DNA of 37,320 bases, taken from assembly GCA_026928325.1 (NCBI GenBank), contig JAIXKS010000049.1:1-37320 (forward strand), in the 5' to 3' direction. The stretch comes from Chitinophagales bacterium. GTDB lineage: Bacteria > Bacteroidota > Bacteroidia > Chitinophagales > Saprospiraceae. The position numbers and the translations under genes are program-made. Below the pieces are notes generated by a model. It saw only the letters and a program-made list of their open reading frames with translations, did no database searches and was not told the DNA's origin. Below are positions 8,918-16,370 of the stretch, piece after piece (within the stretch, counting starts at the first letter, position 1; every line of letters starts with the position of its first letter).

Positions 8918-8954
8918 CTGGTTGTTTAAACTGAGTAATTGAATCGGTTCTATA

Positions 8955-9641
8955 TCAATCCATCCTCAGGTCTTCTATATGAACACCTTTTAGTTCTTTT
9001 GAGTTCAAAATAAATGTCTCAGGTGCATATTTTTTATTAGGTATTAGGCTTTCCATTTTGAGGACGTAGCGACTTCCATCGCGTAAAAACACCCGCAATG
9101 TCACCATACTATTATCAGATTTGTTGACGGTAAGCCTTAATTTTGAAAAGTCAGCCTGCTTCTTTAGTGGTTTAAATTCTATATCCGTAAAGGTGTTTTT
9201 ACCAGCTTTTCGCTCTTCAAGGATTGAATAAACATAATCTCCAGATTGGTACAAAGCTAACATTTGTTTTGGTGATAAAAAGGAATCAGATCCACTCTCA
9301 TCAAAATCGGTCAATTGCACTTCCTTTTTATTTTTTAGATAAAGCCAAGTGCTTTTTCCGTCCGCATAGATTTCCTGATCTTTCATAATGACTGCATATT
9401 TAACGCCATCTTGAATGAGTTTTCCCTTTTGTGTTTCTACTGGTTTTCCAGGAAGTTCCAATTGAAATTCAAAATTTAATTCTAAAGAAGCATACGTGTC
9501 AAATTGTTTTTTTAGCTTATCTAAAATAATTTTGGCTTTTGGGTCGTTGTCCGATGCAGTAGTCATCGTATTATTAGATTGGCCAAATCCCATTAAAAAG
9601 GAACCTAAAAACAAATATAAAACCATCCAAAGTTTATGCAT
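8955..9641 (-). CDS. lolA: LolA-like outer-membrane lipoprotein carrier protein
   Basis: LolA carries lipoproteins across the periplasm from the LolCDE complex to the outer membrane. The 228-residue product starts with a signal peptide (MHKLWMVLYLFLGSF...GFGQ). The mature part has the LolA beta-strand pattern: a KAKIILDKLKKQF helix, LNFEFQLELP, GKLIQDGVKYAV, a DGKSTWLYLKNKKEV strand, and a C-terminal LRVFLRDGSRYVLKM. The ATG at 9641 is preferred to an in-frame TTG at 9647. The upstream thioesterase gene on the same strand ends 103 bases away, so cotranscription is possible. Assignment to the LolA family is good; that it is the sole functional LolA cannot be shown here. Confidence 0.85.
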   Translation of the reverse strand: MHKLWMVLYLFLGSFLMGFGQSNNTMTTASDNDPKAKIILDKLKKQFDTYASLELNFEFQLELPGKPVETQKGKLIQDGVKYAVIMKDQEIYADGKSTWLYLKNKKEVQLTDFDESGSDSFLSPKQMLALYQSGDYVYSILEERKAGKNTFTDIEFKPLKKQADFSKLRLTVNKSDNSMVTLRVFLRDGSRYVLKMESLIPNKKYAPETFILNSKELKGVHIEDLRMD

Positions 9642-9744
9642 ATCCAATTATTTTCTTTTTAAAATAAGACTGATTATTCATGCCATTTGTTACAGCAGAC
9701 TTATTAACGATGCCGCTTTGACTTCAAATCGCTATAATAAGGTA

Positions 9745-10272
9745 CTACATCTCAGTAAAAAAATGTCTCAATTCCTTGGCTTGTTCGGGTTTTATTTTTC
9801 CTGCAAGAATGAGTCTTAATTCTCTTCTTCTTATAGCTGCTTCATATTGCTTTTTCTCTTCGGTTGTTATCGGAATGACTTGAGGCACTTGTATAGGTTT
9901 TCCTGTAACTTCATCCAAAGCAACAAATGTAAAGTAGGCATGATTGGATTGTCGCGGGTTAGAACCAGTAAGATCAGCCGCAGACACTTCTACATAAACC
10001 TCAACTGAAGTATTGAATGCCCGAGTTACTTGTGCTGAAAGAGTTATGACATCACCTAATTTTATAGGCTCATAAAATGAGATATGATCCACTGACGCCG
10101 TTACTACCTGAAACCCACAATGTCGAGCCGCACAAATAGCACAAGCGATATCCATCCATCGCATCAGATATCCACCCATGAGATTACCCAAAGGATTTGT
10201 ATCATTGGGCATAATCATCTCATTCATGACCAACTTAGAAGTTGCTACCAACTTACCTTCCTTTCCTTCCAT
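9745..10272 (-). CDS. Acyl-CoA thioesterase (hotdog fold)
   Basis: A 175-residue single-hotdog thioesterase of the YciA/ACOT type, which hydrolyses acyl-CoA to free acid and CoA. Visible are NPLGNLMGGYLMRWMDIACAICAAR, containing the conserved N...GG...D pattern of the active-site helix, then VTASVDHISFYEPIKLGDVI and VEVYVEVSAAD. A charged C-terminal tail of about 45 residues follows the fold. The start is ATG at 10272. The likely promoter is at 10448-10475, giving a leader of about 170 nucleotides that contains the 60-bp repeat copy B. Substrate chain length cannot be told. Confidence 0.9.
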   Translation of the reverse strand: MEGKEGKLVATSKLVMNEMIMPNDTNPLGNLMGGYLMRWMDIACAICAARHCGFQVVTASVDHISFYEPIKLGDVITLSAQVTRAFNTSVEVYVEVSAADLTGSNPRQSNHAYFTFVALDEVTGKPIQVPQVIPITTEEKKQYEAAIRRRELRLILAGKIKPEQAKELRHFFTEM

Positions 10273-10291
10273 TTTATTAATTTATTATCTA

Positions 10292-10351
10292 GTGCTCTGT
10301 CTATAAAAAGACTTAGATTCTAATGAAAGTTATTTTTTGTTGACAGAGCAC
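10292..10351 (+). repeat. MITE-like repeat, copy B (60-bp deletion derivative)
   Basis: Terminal inverted repeats GTGCTCTGTC (10292-10301) and GACAGAGCAC (10342-10351) enclose only about 40 bases. The left half matches copy C (CTATAAAA, GACTTA, TAATGAAAGTT). It then jumps within a T-run to the right end TTTTTTGTTGACAGAGCAC, so roughly 80 interior bases are missing. TA precedes it (10290-10291); AA, not TA, follows. It lies 19 bases before the thioesterase start codon. Confidence 0.85.
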
Positions 10352-10447
10352 AAAAGCTATTTATATCCATCGCTACGAGCGTACATTAACATACCTTCAT
10401 TTCGCTGCAATCGTAATTAATGAATCTTGAAATTTATAATCGAGGTG

Positions 10448-10475
10448 CAAAAATAAGCAAATTTTATTCAAACAA
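10448..10475 (-). promoter_or_regulatory. Promoter for the thioesterase gene (TTG-N17-TATTTTTG)
   Basis: On the minus strand, TTG (10475-10473) is followed after 17 bases by TATTTTTG (10455-10448), an exact -7 box. Transcription from it would begin near 10441 and run through repeat copy B before reaching the ATG at 10272. Confidence 0.55.
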
Positions 10476-10571
10476 GACGATTTTATTTTTTTGGGACTCT
10501 AATTGAAATTTAAAATGCTCAATTACAAGCCAATACAAGAATTATGAATAAATATTTAAAAAAATATTTTG

Positions 10572-10599
10572 TTGGATTTAAAAACTTTCTGTACCTTAG
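10572..10599 (+). promoter_or_regulatory. Promoter for the small membrane protein gene
   Basis: TTG (10572-10574), 17 bases, then TACCTTAG (10592-10599), one mismatch from TAnnTTTG. It lies 22 bases before the ATG at 10622 and downstream of an alternative ATG at 10544, which argues for the short form of the protein. Confidence 0.45.
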
Positions 10600-10621
10600 T
10601 GTTTTAATAAATAATCTTGTT

Positions 10622-10774
10622 ATGTCTAAATATAAAGCACGAGTACCAAAAACCAATAAGGATAAACTTACAGCTCAAGATATTAAGGAAGAAAAGCAGT
10701 TCTTCAAAATTGCAATTATCTTGACCATTGTTGTCATTGGAATAATCTATTTTTTAATAAGCAAACTAGCCTGA
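10622..10774 (+). CDS. Small single-pass membrane protein, 50 residues, unknown function
   Basis: I do not recognise this protein. The 50-residue form has a basic, polar N-terminal half (MSKYKARVPKTNKDKL, then AQDIKEEKQFFK) and one C-terminal membrane helix (about 30-48) ending in SKLA. The charge pattern suggests a cytoplasmic N-terminus. The start at 10622 is chosen over 10544 because a promoter-like pair sits between them and the extra 26 residues look like a read-through of AT-rich spacer. It stands alone between a divergent thioesterase gene and a converging porP-like gene. It may be a genuine small membrane protein; conservation would decide. Confidence 0.6.
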   Translation: MSKYKARVPKTNKDKLTAQDIKEEKQFFKIAIILTIVVIGIIYFLISKLA

Positions 10775-10788
10775 TTCTATTAAATTAC

Positions 10789-10808
10789 TTGCAATATTAC
10801 CATTGCAA
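10789..10808. repeat. Inverted repeat TTGCAAT / ATTGCAA
   Basis: A perfect 7-bp inverted repeat with a 6-base loop lies 15 bases after the small gene's stop codon. It lacks a T-run, so it is at best a weak terminator. The rest of 10775-10967 shows nothing clear. Confidence 0.35.
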
Positions 10809-10967
10809 TTGGGCTAGAAATAGCTATCATGTAGGCTTATTACGCTCATAGTTATAAGCTATACCTTTTTATTGCCCAATATTACTTAAACACGGATGAC
10901 AAGTATATGCCTTGTTCCAAAGCAAAGTTTCTTTCAACAAGGCTTCGCAATAACTTTCCTTAAAACT

Positions 10968-12029
10968 TTAAAACTGTGGGCAAAAGTTATCTTCATTATG
11001 ATGCTCTCCAATATAAATTAAAGAAAATTCAAATGAAGATAAGGATCTTCGATCCTTGATTAGGCTTCCGATATTTTGGTCATAACTGAACCCTAGTATA
11101 AAATTATTAATCTCAAATCCAGCCATAACAATGAGTGATTCGAGGGCAAACTTATCATAATTCTTGACACCGCGGATATAAGGCCCTATCAGTAGGTATT
11201 TCGCAGCTTGCGGATCTATCTTATATTTGAATGAAGTTCCGAGGTTGACTTCATTATAACTTCCTTGAACCAATGCATTCACCCTAGGTTCTATAGCAAG
11301 TCTATCCGTAGATTTAAAGGAGAAACCAGCATGAAGGCTCCATTTTGGATCTAGAATATCTGTCTTGATAAGATTTTCATTGATGATATCCGGCGAGTTA
11401 TAATAAGAAATATTAGGCTTATTAGCGTGAAAATATCCAAGACCAATATGAAAATTAGAGGATTTAGAGGGCGCAATCGTATAGTACAAACCCAAACTTA
11501 TATCCGCATAAGCTCGGTTATTCACCGGAAGATTTTCTGCTGTACCTAGCGTGTATCCATCAATAGAATTGTATTGATCCTGGAAAGTGAGAAACTCATA
11601 GTTGACTGACTTCTGAAAAACGCCACCTTGGACACCGATACCGATATATTGCTTAGTTTTGGCATTCAACACCTTGTGATAAGCACCTGTCAACACGACT
11701 TCATTGGTGTTGTAATCCAACAAAGAAACTCTATCACCAAAAAAAGTTATGCCTAATGCTACCTTATCAGGTGCGGAATTTTTATGGTACTTTAGATCAA
11801 AATTCACATCTCCACTAACAGCAAAAGTCGTTAAAGGCTTTTCTAAAGCAGAACGCCATTGATCACGATATATCGTCGATATCCGAAAAGTACCTTTATA
11901 CGTACCTGCCGTTGCAGGATTCATCGTCAAAGGAGAGGCATAAAATTGCGAAAAATGGGCATCTTGTGCTACCACATCTACGGTTAAGCAACAAAATATC
12001 AAACCAATTATTAAGATATTGCGTATCAA
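10968..12029 (-). CDS. PorP/SprF family type IX secretion outer-membrane protein
   Basis: A 353-residue member of the Bacteroidota PorP/SprF family. These are outer-membrane beta-barrels linked to the type IX secretion system and, as SprF, to the secretion of partner adhesins or gliding proteins. The signal peptide MIRNILIIGLIFCCLTVDVVAQ is followed by the family hallmark DAHFSQFYASPLTMNPATAG, then YRDQWRSAL and alternating beta-strands, ending in SLSSFEFSLIYIG. Many paralogues sit beside a large CTD-bearing partner gene; none is next to this one. The start is TTG at 12029; no in-frame ATG gives a signal peptide. PorP itself versus a paralogue cannot be decided. Confidence 0.9.
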   Translation of the reverse strand: MIRNILIIGLIFCCLTVDVVAQDAHFSQFYASPLTMNPATAGTYKGTFRISTIYRDQWRSALEKPLTTFAVSGDVNFDLKYHKNSAPDKVALGITFFGDRVSLLDYNTNEVVLTGAYHKVLNAKTKQYIGIGVQGGVFQKSVNYEFLTFQDQYNSIDGYTLGTAENLPVNNRAYADISLGLYYTIAPSKSSNFHIGLGYFHANKPNISYYNSPDIINENLIKTDILDPKWSLHAGFSFKSTDRLAIEPRVNALVQGSYNEVNLGTSFKYKIDPQAAKYLLIGPYIRGVKNYDKFALESLIVMAGFEINNFILGFSYDQNIGSLIKDRRSLSSFEFSLIYIGEHHNEDNFCPQF

Positions 12030-12381
12030 ATTACATTTTTTAATTCATCAATTGGGTTTATTCAAATCCGGTTTTTAGCCTTTAAAACATCTCAAAATCT
12101 ATATCCATAATAATCTGTTGACGTATTTTACATGATTTAAAACAAACTTGAGTTACATTTTATATAATATTATCAATATGCAATAAACAAATCAATATAA
12201 GTATAAAATCCTGATTTATTGCTTATTAGAACGTCAATGTCAATCGATTATTAAAATAAATGATATTTATTTCAAAAAATTGGTCAAAGTTACTCAAAAA
12301 ATCTATTTTCTGAAAATATGGATTGGTTTTTGAATAATGAATTAAACGTAATTTAACGAGTTTTATTATTAATGCAGATTT
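12030..12381. other. Intergenic region between divergent genes
   Basis: This AT-rich 352-base spacer separates the porP-like gene (-) from the NlpC/P60-like gene (+) and should hold both promoters, but I find no exact TAnnTTTG box. An inverted pair GCAATAAA (12180-12187) / TTTATTGC (12215-12222) is the only structure noted. No convincing gene or RNA is seen. Confidence 0.4.
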
Positions 12382-13209
12382 ATGGCTAAAAAGACCATAA
12401 CATATAACGGTGAATGGCTGTTTGGTATAGGTCATTTAAATGTAGTGCCTATCATGGATAAACCTAATGATAGCGGGTTTATGATTAGTCAACTATTATT
12501 TGGTGAAACCTTTACTATTATTCATAAAAAAAATAAGTTTTGGATTAAGATTCAACCTTCGCATTGCAGTATTGCAGGATGGATACGAACCAATCAAATC
12601 TTATACTTAGAAGAAAAAGCATATAAAAAATTAAATACCACTTCTCCCAAATCTCTAGAAATTTGCCATGCTGCCTTTAATGGTGAGATTTCTAAAAATA
12701 TAGTAATGGGATCCAGTCTTCCGCTATTTGATGGGATTTCATTTATGATGCCTGATGGCAAATACATCTTCAATGGCCAGGCTACGAGTGTCAATGGTTT
12801 GGAATATTCAACAGAGCTTCTCGTAAAAATCGCCAAAAGATTTTTAAATACACCTGAAATAAGTGGTGGTAGGACACCATTCGGAATCGACAGCGGAGCA
12901 CTAATTCAAATAATTTTTAGTTTTTTCAATATAATACTACCAAGGTTTCCTGAGCAACAATGTACTTATGGCGAGGATGTAGATTTTATGGATTTCGTAC
13001 AGGAAGGTGACATCGCCTTTTGTGAAAACAGAGATGGAATCATTAGTCATGCAGGTATCATCACTGGATATAAGAAAGTATTGCATGTATATGGCAGCGT
13101 CAGGATAGACCATATCGATCATTTTGGTATATTTAATGATGATATACGCAAATATACGCATCGGCTTCGCATCGTAAAAAGAGTACTTTCAACAACCTTA
13201 AATGGATAA
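12382..13209 (+). CDS. NlpC/P60-like protein with catalytic Cys replaced by Ser
   Basis: This 275-residue protein has the layout of Bacteroidota C40-family cell-wall peptidases: two SH3-like regions (about 10-75 and 105-140) and an NlpC/P60 domain (about 145-270). In active relatives the nucleophile lies in GIDCSGF; here the text is GGRTPFGIDSGALIQ, with Ser171 (codon 12892-12894, AGC) at the Cys position. The usual YLWGG before it is replaced by PEISGG. The histidine segment SHAGIITG (H223) and LHVYGSVRID (H235) are kept. There is no obvious signal peptide. It is probably a binding or scaffold pseudo-enzyme; a frameshift or stop is not seen. A serine hydrolase activity is possible but unproven. 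Confidence 0.85.
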   Translation: MAKKTITYNGEWLFGIGHLNVVPIMDKPNDSGFMISQLLFGETFTIIHKKNKFWIKIQPSHCSIAGWIRTNQILYLEEKAYKKLNTTSPKSLEICHAAFNGEISKNIVMGSSLPLFDGISFMMPDGKYIFNGQATSVNGLEYSTELLVKIAKRFLNTPEISGGRTPFGIDSGALIQIIFSFFNIILPRFPEQQCTYGEDVDFMDFVQEGDIAFCENRDGIISHAGIITGYKKVLHVYGSVRIDHIDHFGIFNDDIRKYTHRLRIVKRVLSTTLNG

Positions 13210-13266
13210 TTGAGGATATCACAAGGAAGTATCATCAATAATACCTCCAAATATGAGCTTTTTTTA

Positions 13267-13274
13267 TATTTTTG
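13267..13274 (+). promoter_or_regulatory. -7 box TATTTTTG for the ABC-F gene
   Basis: Exact TAnnTTTG match 19 bases before the ATG at 13294. It rules against the longer frame starting at a TTG at 13210. Confidence 0.55.
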
Positions 13275-13293
13275 CCCTCCAAAATTAAAAAAA

Positions 13294-14931
13294 ATGATTT
13301 CAGTTGAAGGTTTAGCCGTAGAATTTGGAGGAAAAGCCCTTTTTAGCGATGTTTCATTCGTAATCAATGATGATGATAAAATAGCCCTAATGGGTAAAAA
13401 TGGTGCTGGCAAGTCCACCATGATGAAGATTATTGCAGGCATCAATAAACCAACACGTGGACATGTGCGTAAAGACACCAATAGCGTGATTGCTTATCTT
13501 CCTCAGCACCTCCTCACTGAAGATTCGTGTATAGTATTTGAAGAAGCCATGAAGGCCTATGAAGATGTTCTAAAGATCAAAGAGCGCATGGAGTTTCTTA
13601 ATCAGGAACTATCTACGCGAACAGATTATGAGTCTGACGAATATATGAAAATCATCGAGGAATCATCAGAATTAGGCGAGAAGTTTTACTCCCTAGAAGA
13701 TGTGAACTATGACGCAGAGATCGAAAAAACCTTGTTAGGCTTGGGCTTTGTTAGGGAAGATTTTGAAAGGCCAACCTCGGAATTTAGTGGCGGATGGCGA
13801 ATGAGAATCGAATTGGCAAAAATTCTATTAAAAAAACCAGATCTTATTCTTCTTGACGAGCCAACCAACCATATTGATATAGAATCTGTCGTCTGGCTTG
13901 AAAACTTTTTGGTTCAAAAAGCTAAAGCAGTCATCGTCATTTCCCACGATAAAACCTTTATTGACAATATTACCAATAGAACCATAGAGGTCACGATGGG
14001 TCGAATTTATGACTATAAAGCCAATTACAGCCACTATCTACAACTGCGAGAAGAGCGAAGAACAGCACAAATAAAGGCATTTAAAGATCAACAAAAACTC
14101 ATAGCTGAAAGCAAAGAATTTATTGAGCGGTTTCGAGGTACATATTCTAAAGCAAACCAAGTTAACTCCGTTGAACGGATGTTAGAAAAGCTCACGATTA
14201 TTGAAATCGATGAAATCGATACATCATCCCTAAAATTGAAATTTCCTCCAGCTCCAAGATCCGGTGATTATCCGCTTATTGTCGAACAACTTTCTAAACG
14301 TTATGATCAACATGTCGTCTTTAAAGATGCAAGTTTGACGATAGAGCGTGGTCAAAAAGTAGCCTTCTTAGGAAAAAATGGAGAAGGAAAATCAACCATG
14401 ATTAAAGCCATCATGGGTCAAATCGATTTTGAAGGTAAATGCGCATTAGGCCATAACGTAAAGGTCGGGTATTTTGCTCAAAACCAAGCTTCGTTACTCA
14501 ACCCTGCCCTATCCGTTTTTGAAACGATCGATGAAGTGGCAGAAGGAGAAATCCGTACTCAAATTAAAAATATACTCGGTGCATTTATGTTTTCCGGTGA
14601 TGATATAGACAAGAAAGTGAGCACCTTATCAGGTGGCGAAAGAACACGACTAGCGATGATAAAACTCCTACTCGAACCAGTCAATTTGCTCATCCTTGAC
14701 GAACCTACCAACCACTTGGATCTGCGCTCTAAAGATGTGCTCAAAGAGGCTTTACTCGCTTTTGATGGCACGCTCATCCTCGTCTCCCACGATAGAGATT
14801 TTCTCCAGGGTATGGCAGAAAAAGTTTTTGAGTTTAAAGACAAACGCGTTATCGAACACTTTGAAACTGTAGATGACTTCATCGCTCGTAACCGCATGGA
14901 AAGCCTTAGAGATATTGAGTTAAGGAAGTAG
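13294..14931 (+). CDS. ABC-F family ATPase (translation factor type)
   Basis: A soluble ABC protein of 545 residues with two fused nucleotide-binding domains and no membrane segment. Domain 1 has Walker A GKNGAGKS, signature SGGWRMR and Walker B LILLDEPTNHID. A charged helical linker of about 80 residues follows (YLQLREERRTAQIKAFKDQ and onward). Domain 2 has GKNGEGKS, SGGERTR and LLILDEPTNHLD. ABC-F proteins such as EttA, Uup and YbiT act in the ribosomal E site; some protect against antibiotics. The overall look is of a housekeeping YbiT-like member, but subfamily assignment is tentative. The ATG at 13294 opens with MISVEGLAVEFGGK, a normal start for the family. Confidence 0.93.
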   Translation: MISVEGLAVEFGGKALFSDVSFVINDDDKIALMGKNGAGKSTMMKIIAGINKPTRGHVRKDTNSVIAYLPQHLLTEDSCIVFEEAMKAYEDVLKIKERMEFLNQELSTRTDYESDEYMKIIEESSELGEKFYSLEDVNYDAEIEKTLLGLGFVREDFERPTSEFSGGWRMRIELAKILLKKPDLILLDEPTNHIDIESVVWLENFLVQKAKAVIVISHDKTFIDNITNRTIEVTMGRIYDYKANYSHYLQLREERRTAQIKAFKDQQKLIAESKEFIERFRGTYSKANQVNSVERMLEKLTIIEIDEIDTSSLKLKFPPAPRSGDYPLIVEQLSKRYDQHVVFKDASLTIERGQKVAFLGKNGEGKSTMIKAIMGQIDFEGKCALGHNVKVGYFAQNQASLLNPALSVFETIDEVAEGEIRTQIKNILGAFMFSGDDIDKKVSTLSGGERTRLAMIKLLLEPVNLLILDEPTNHLDLRSKDVLKEALLAFDGTLILVSHDRDFLQGMAEKVFEFKDKRVIEHFETVDDFIARNRMESLRDIELRK

Positions 14932-14939
14932 ATTTATGT

Positions 14940-15170
14940 GGTTTAAGGGTTTAAAGGTTTAAGGGTTTAAGCGTGTAATTTTTGATTGTTCATTCGTGGA
15001 ATCGTTGGATTAATTGGTTTAAAGGTTTATTCGTGTAAGGGTTTAATTTTTACTATGATAAACTTTGTGTCCTCGCTAAGCTTGCTATTAGCGTTTGTCG
15101 TCTCGACAACACGAAATAACTCCTATAATCTTAGTGCTCCTTAGTGATTTCTTAGTGTACTTAGTTAAGA
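14940..15170. repeat. Intergenic cluster of short direct repeats (GGTTTAAG and CTTAGTG)
   Basis: Four contiguous octamers GGTTTAAG/GGTTTAAA fill 14940-14971, followed by the variant CGTGTAAT. The same pattern recurs at 15016-15047 (GGTTTAAA, GGTTTATT, CGTGTAAG, GGTTTAAT). Further on, CTTAGT(G) occurs four times at 9-11-base spacing (15130-15165). No protein or RNA gene is evident in the 344 bases between the ABC-F gene and fba. Function unknown. Confidence 0.7.
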
Positions 15171-15229
15171 AATTGGCGATTCATTGATTTTGAAAGTTTA
15201 TGGGTGCTAAGATTATGATATTCTGGTAC

Positions 15230-15260
15230 AAAAAAAGGCAACGAAACCGTTGCCTTTTTT
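15230..15260 (-). terminator. Bidirectional Rho-independent terminator
   Basis: A 7-bp stem GGCAACG (15237-15243) / CGTTGCC (15248-15254) with loop AAAC is flanked by seven A before and six T after, so it works in both directions. It lies 15 bases past the fba stop codon, which is its main client; it would also end read-through from the ABC-F gene. Confidence 0.92.
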
Positions 15261-15275
15261 ATGATTTATAATATC

Positions 15276-16349
15276 TTAAGCATTCCTATTGATACAATTT
15301 AGATCTTCGAAAGCTTCTTTTAGTCTAGCACTAAATGAAGTTTCTGCACTTCTAAGCCATACTCTAGGGTCATAATGTTTTTTATTGGGTTTATCTTCTC
15401 CATCAGGATTGCCGATTTGTCCTTGTAGGTATGCCTTATTCTGTTCGTAATAGCCTTTGATTCCATCCCAGAAAGCCCATTGTGTATCTGTGTCAATATT
15501 CATTTTGACGACGCCATAATCTAAGGCTTCACGTATTTCTTCCTGACTACTACCTGAACCTCCATGAAAAACAAAATTGACTGGATTAGGACCTGTGTTA
15601 AACTTCTTAATGATGTAATCTTGACTATTCTTTAGGATAATCGGCTCTAACTTGACATTTCCAGGTTTATACACGCCATGGACATTGCCAAAGGCGGCAG
15701 CTATGGTAAACTTATCACTGATTTTAGAAAGTGCTTCATAGGCATAAGCGACATCTTCGGGTTGTGAATACAGTTTATGACTTTCGATACCGGAATTATC
15801 GACACCATCTTCCTCACCACCGGTGACACCAAGTTCTATTTCTAAGGTCATGCCCAAATCATGCATTCTCGCAAGATAATCCATCGATATTTGAATATTT
15901 TCATGAATAGGTTCTTCCGACAAATCCAGCATGTGACTTGAATATAGCGGATGCCCATAAGTTTCATAGTGCATCTCACTTGCTTCAAGTAAGCCATCGA
16001 TCCAAGGTAAAAGTTTCTTGGCACAATGGTCCGTATGTAGAATAACCGGAACACCATAAGCCTTGGCTACATTATGAACATGCAAGGCTCCAGACACACC
16101 GCCGATAATAGCTGATTGCTGATTTTCATTGCTCAGGCCTTTTCCTGCAAAAAATGATGCGCCACCATTACTAAACTGAATAATTATCGGAGAGTTAACG
16201 GCTCTTGCAGCTTCTAAAGCGGCATTTACTGTATTGGTACCGATAACGTTTACTGCCGGCATGGCAAATTTGTTTTCATTGGCATATTGAAGCAATTCTG
16301 TTACCTCATCTCCAAATAAAACGCCGGGTCTAAATCTACTTACGGACAT
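15276..16349 (-). CDS. fba: Fructose-bisphosphate aldolase, class II
   Basis: This enzyme splits fructose 1,6-bisphosphate into dihydroxyacetone phosphate and glyceraldehyde 3-phosphate in glycolysis and runs in reverse in gluconeogenesis. The 357-residue length and FAMPAVNVIGTNTVNAALEAA fit the class IIA (E. coli FbaA-like) group. Metal and substrate elements are HTDHCAKKLLPW (zinc ligand His), ELGVTGGEEDG, AFGNVHGVYKPGNVKL, and FHGGSGSSQEEI. The start is ATG at 16349. It lies 21 bases after trxB on the same strand and is followed by a strong terminator, so trxB-fba is probably one transcript. Glycolysis is also served by pfkA at 21.5 kb. Confidence 0.97.
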   Translation of the reverse strand: MSVSRFRPGVLFGDEVTELLQYANENKFAMPAVNVIGTNTVNAALEAARAVNSPIIIQFSNGGASFFAGKGLSNENQQSAIIGGVSGALHVHNVAKAYGVPVILHTDHCAKKLLPWIDGLLEASEMHYETYGHPLYSSHMLDLSEEPIHENIQISMDYLARMHDLGMTLEIELGVTGGEEDGVDNSGIESHKLYSQPEDVAYAYEALSKISDKFTIAAAFGNVHGVYKPGNVKLEPIILKNSQDYIIKKFNTGPNPVNFVFHGGSGSSQEEIREALDYGVVKMNIDTDTQWAFWDGIKGYYEQNKAYLQGQIGNPDGEDKPNKKHYDPRVWLRSAETSFSARLKEAFEDLNCINRNA

Positions 16350-16370
16350 TTGCTGTATAATTTAAAATCG

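Noticed and set aside
10968-12029. A complete type IX secretion locus
   Set aside because: Only one PorP/SprF-like protein and one tentative PorV/PorQ-like barrel are present; porK, L, M, N and sov are absent.
13210-13293. A TTG start adding 28 residues to the ABC-F protein
   Set aside because: A -7 box lies inside this stretch and the extra residues do not fit the family; MISVEGL at 13294 is a normal start.
14940-15170. CRISPR array
   Set aside because: The repeats are 7-8 bases long with no spacers of constant length and no cas genes in the window.
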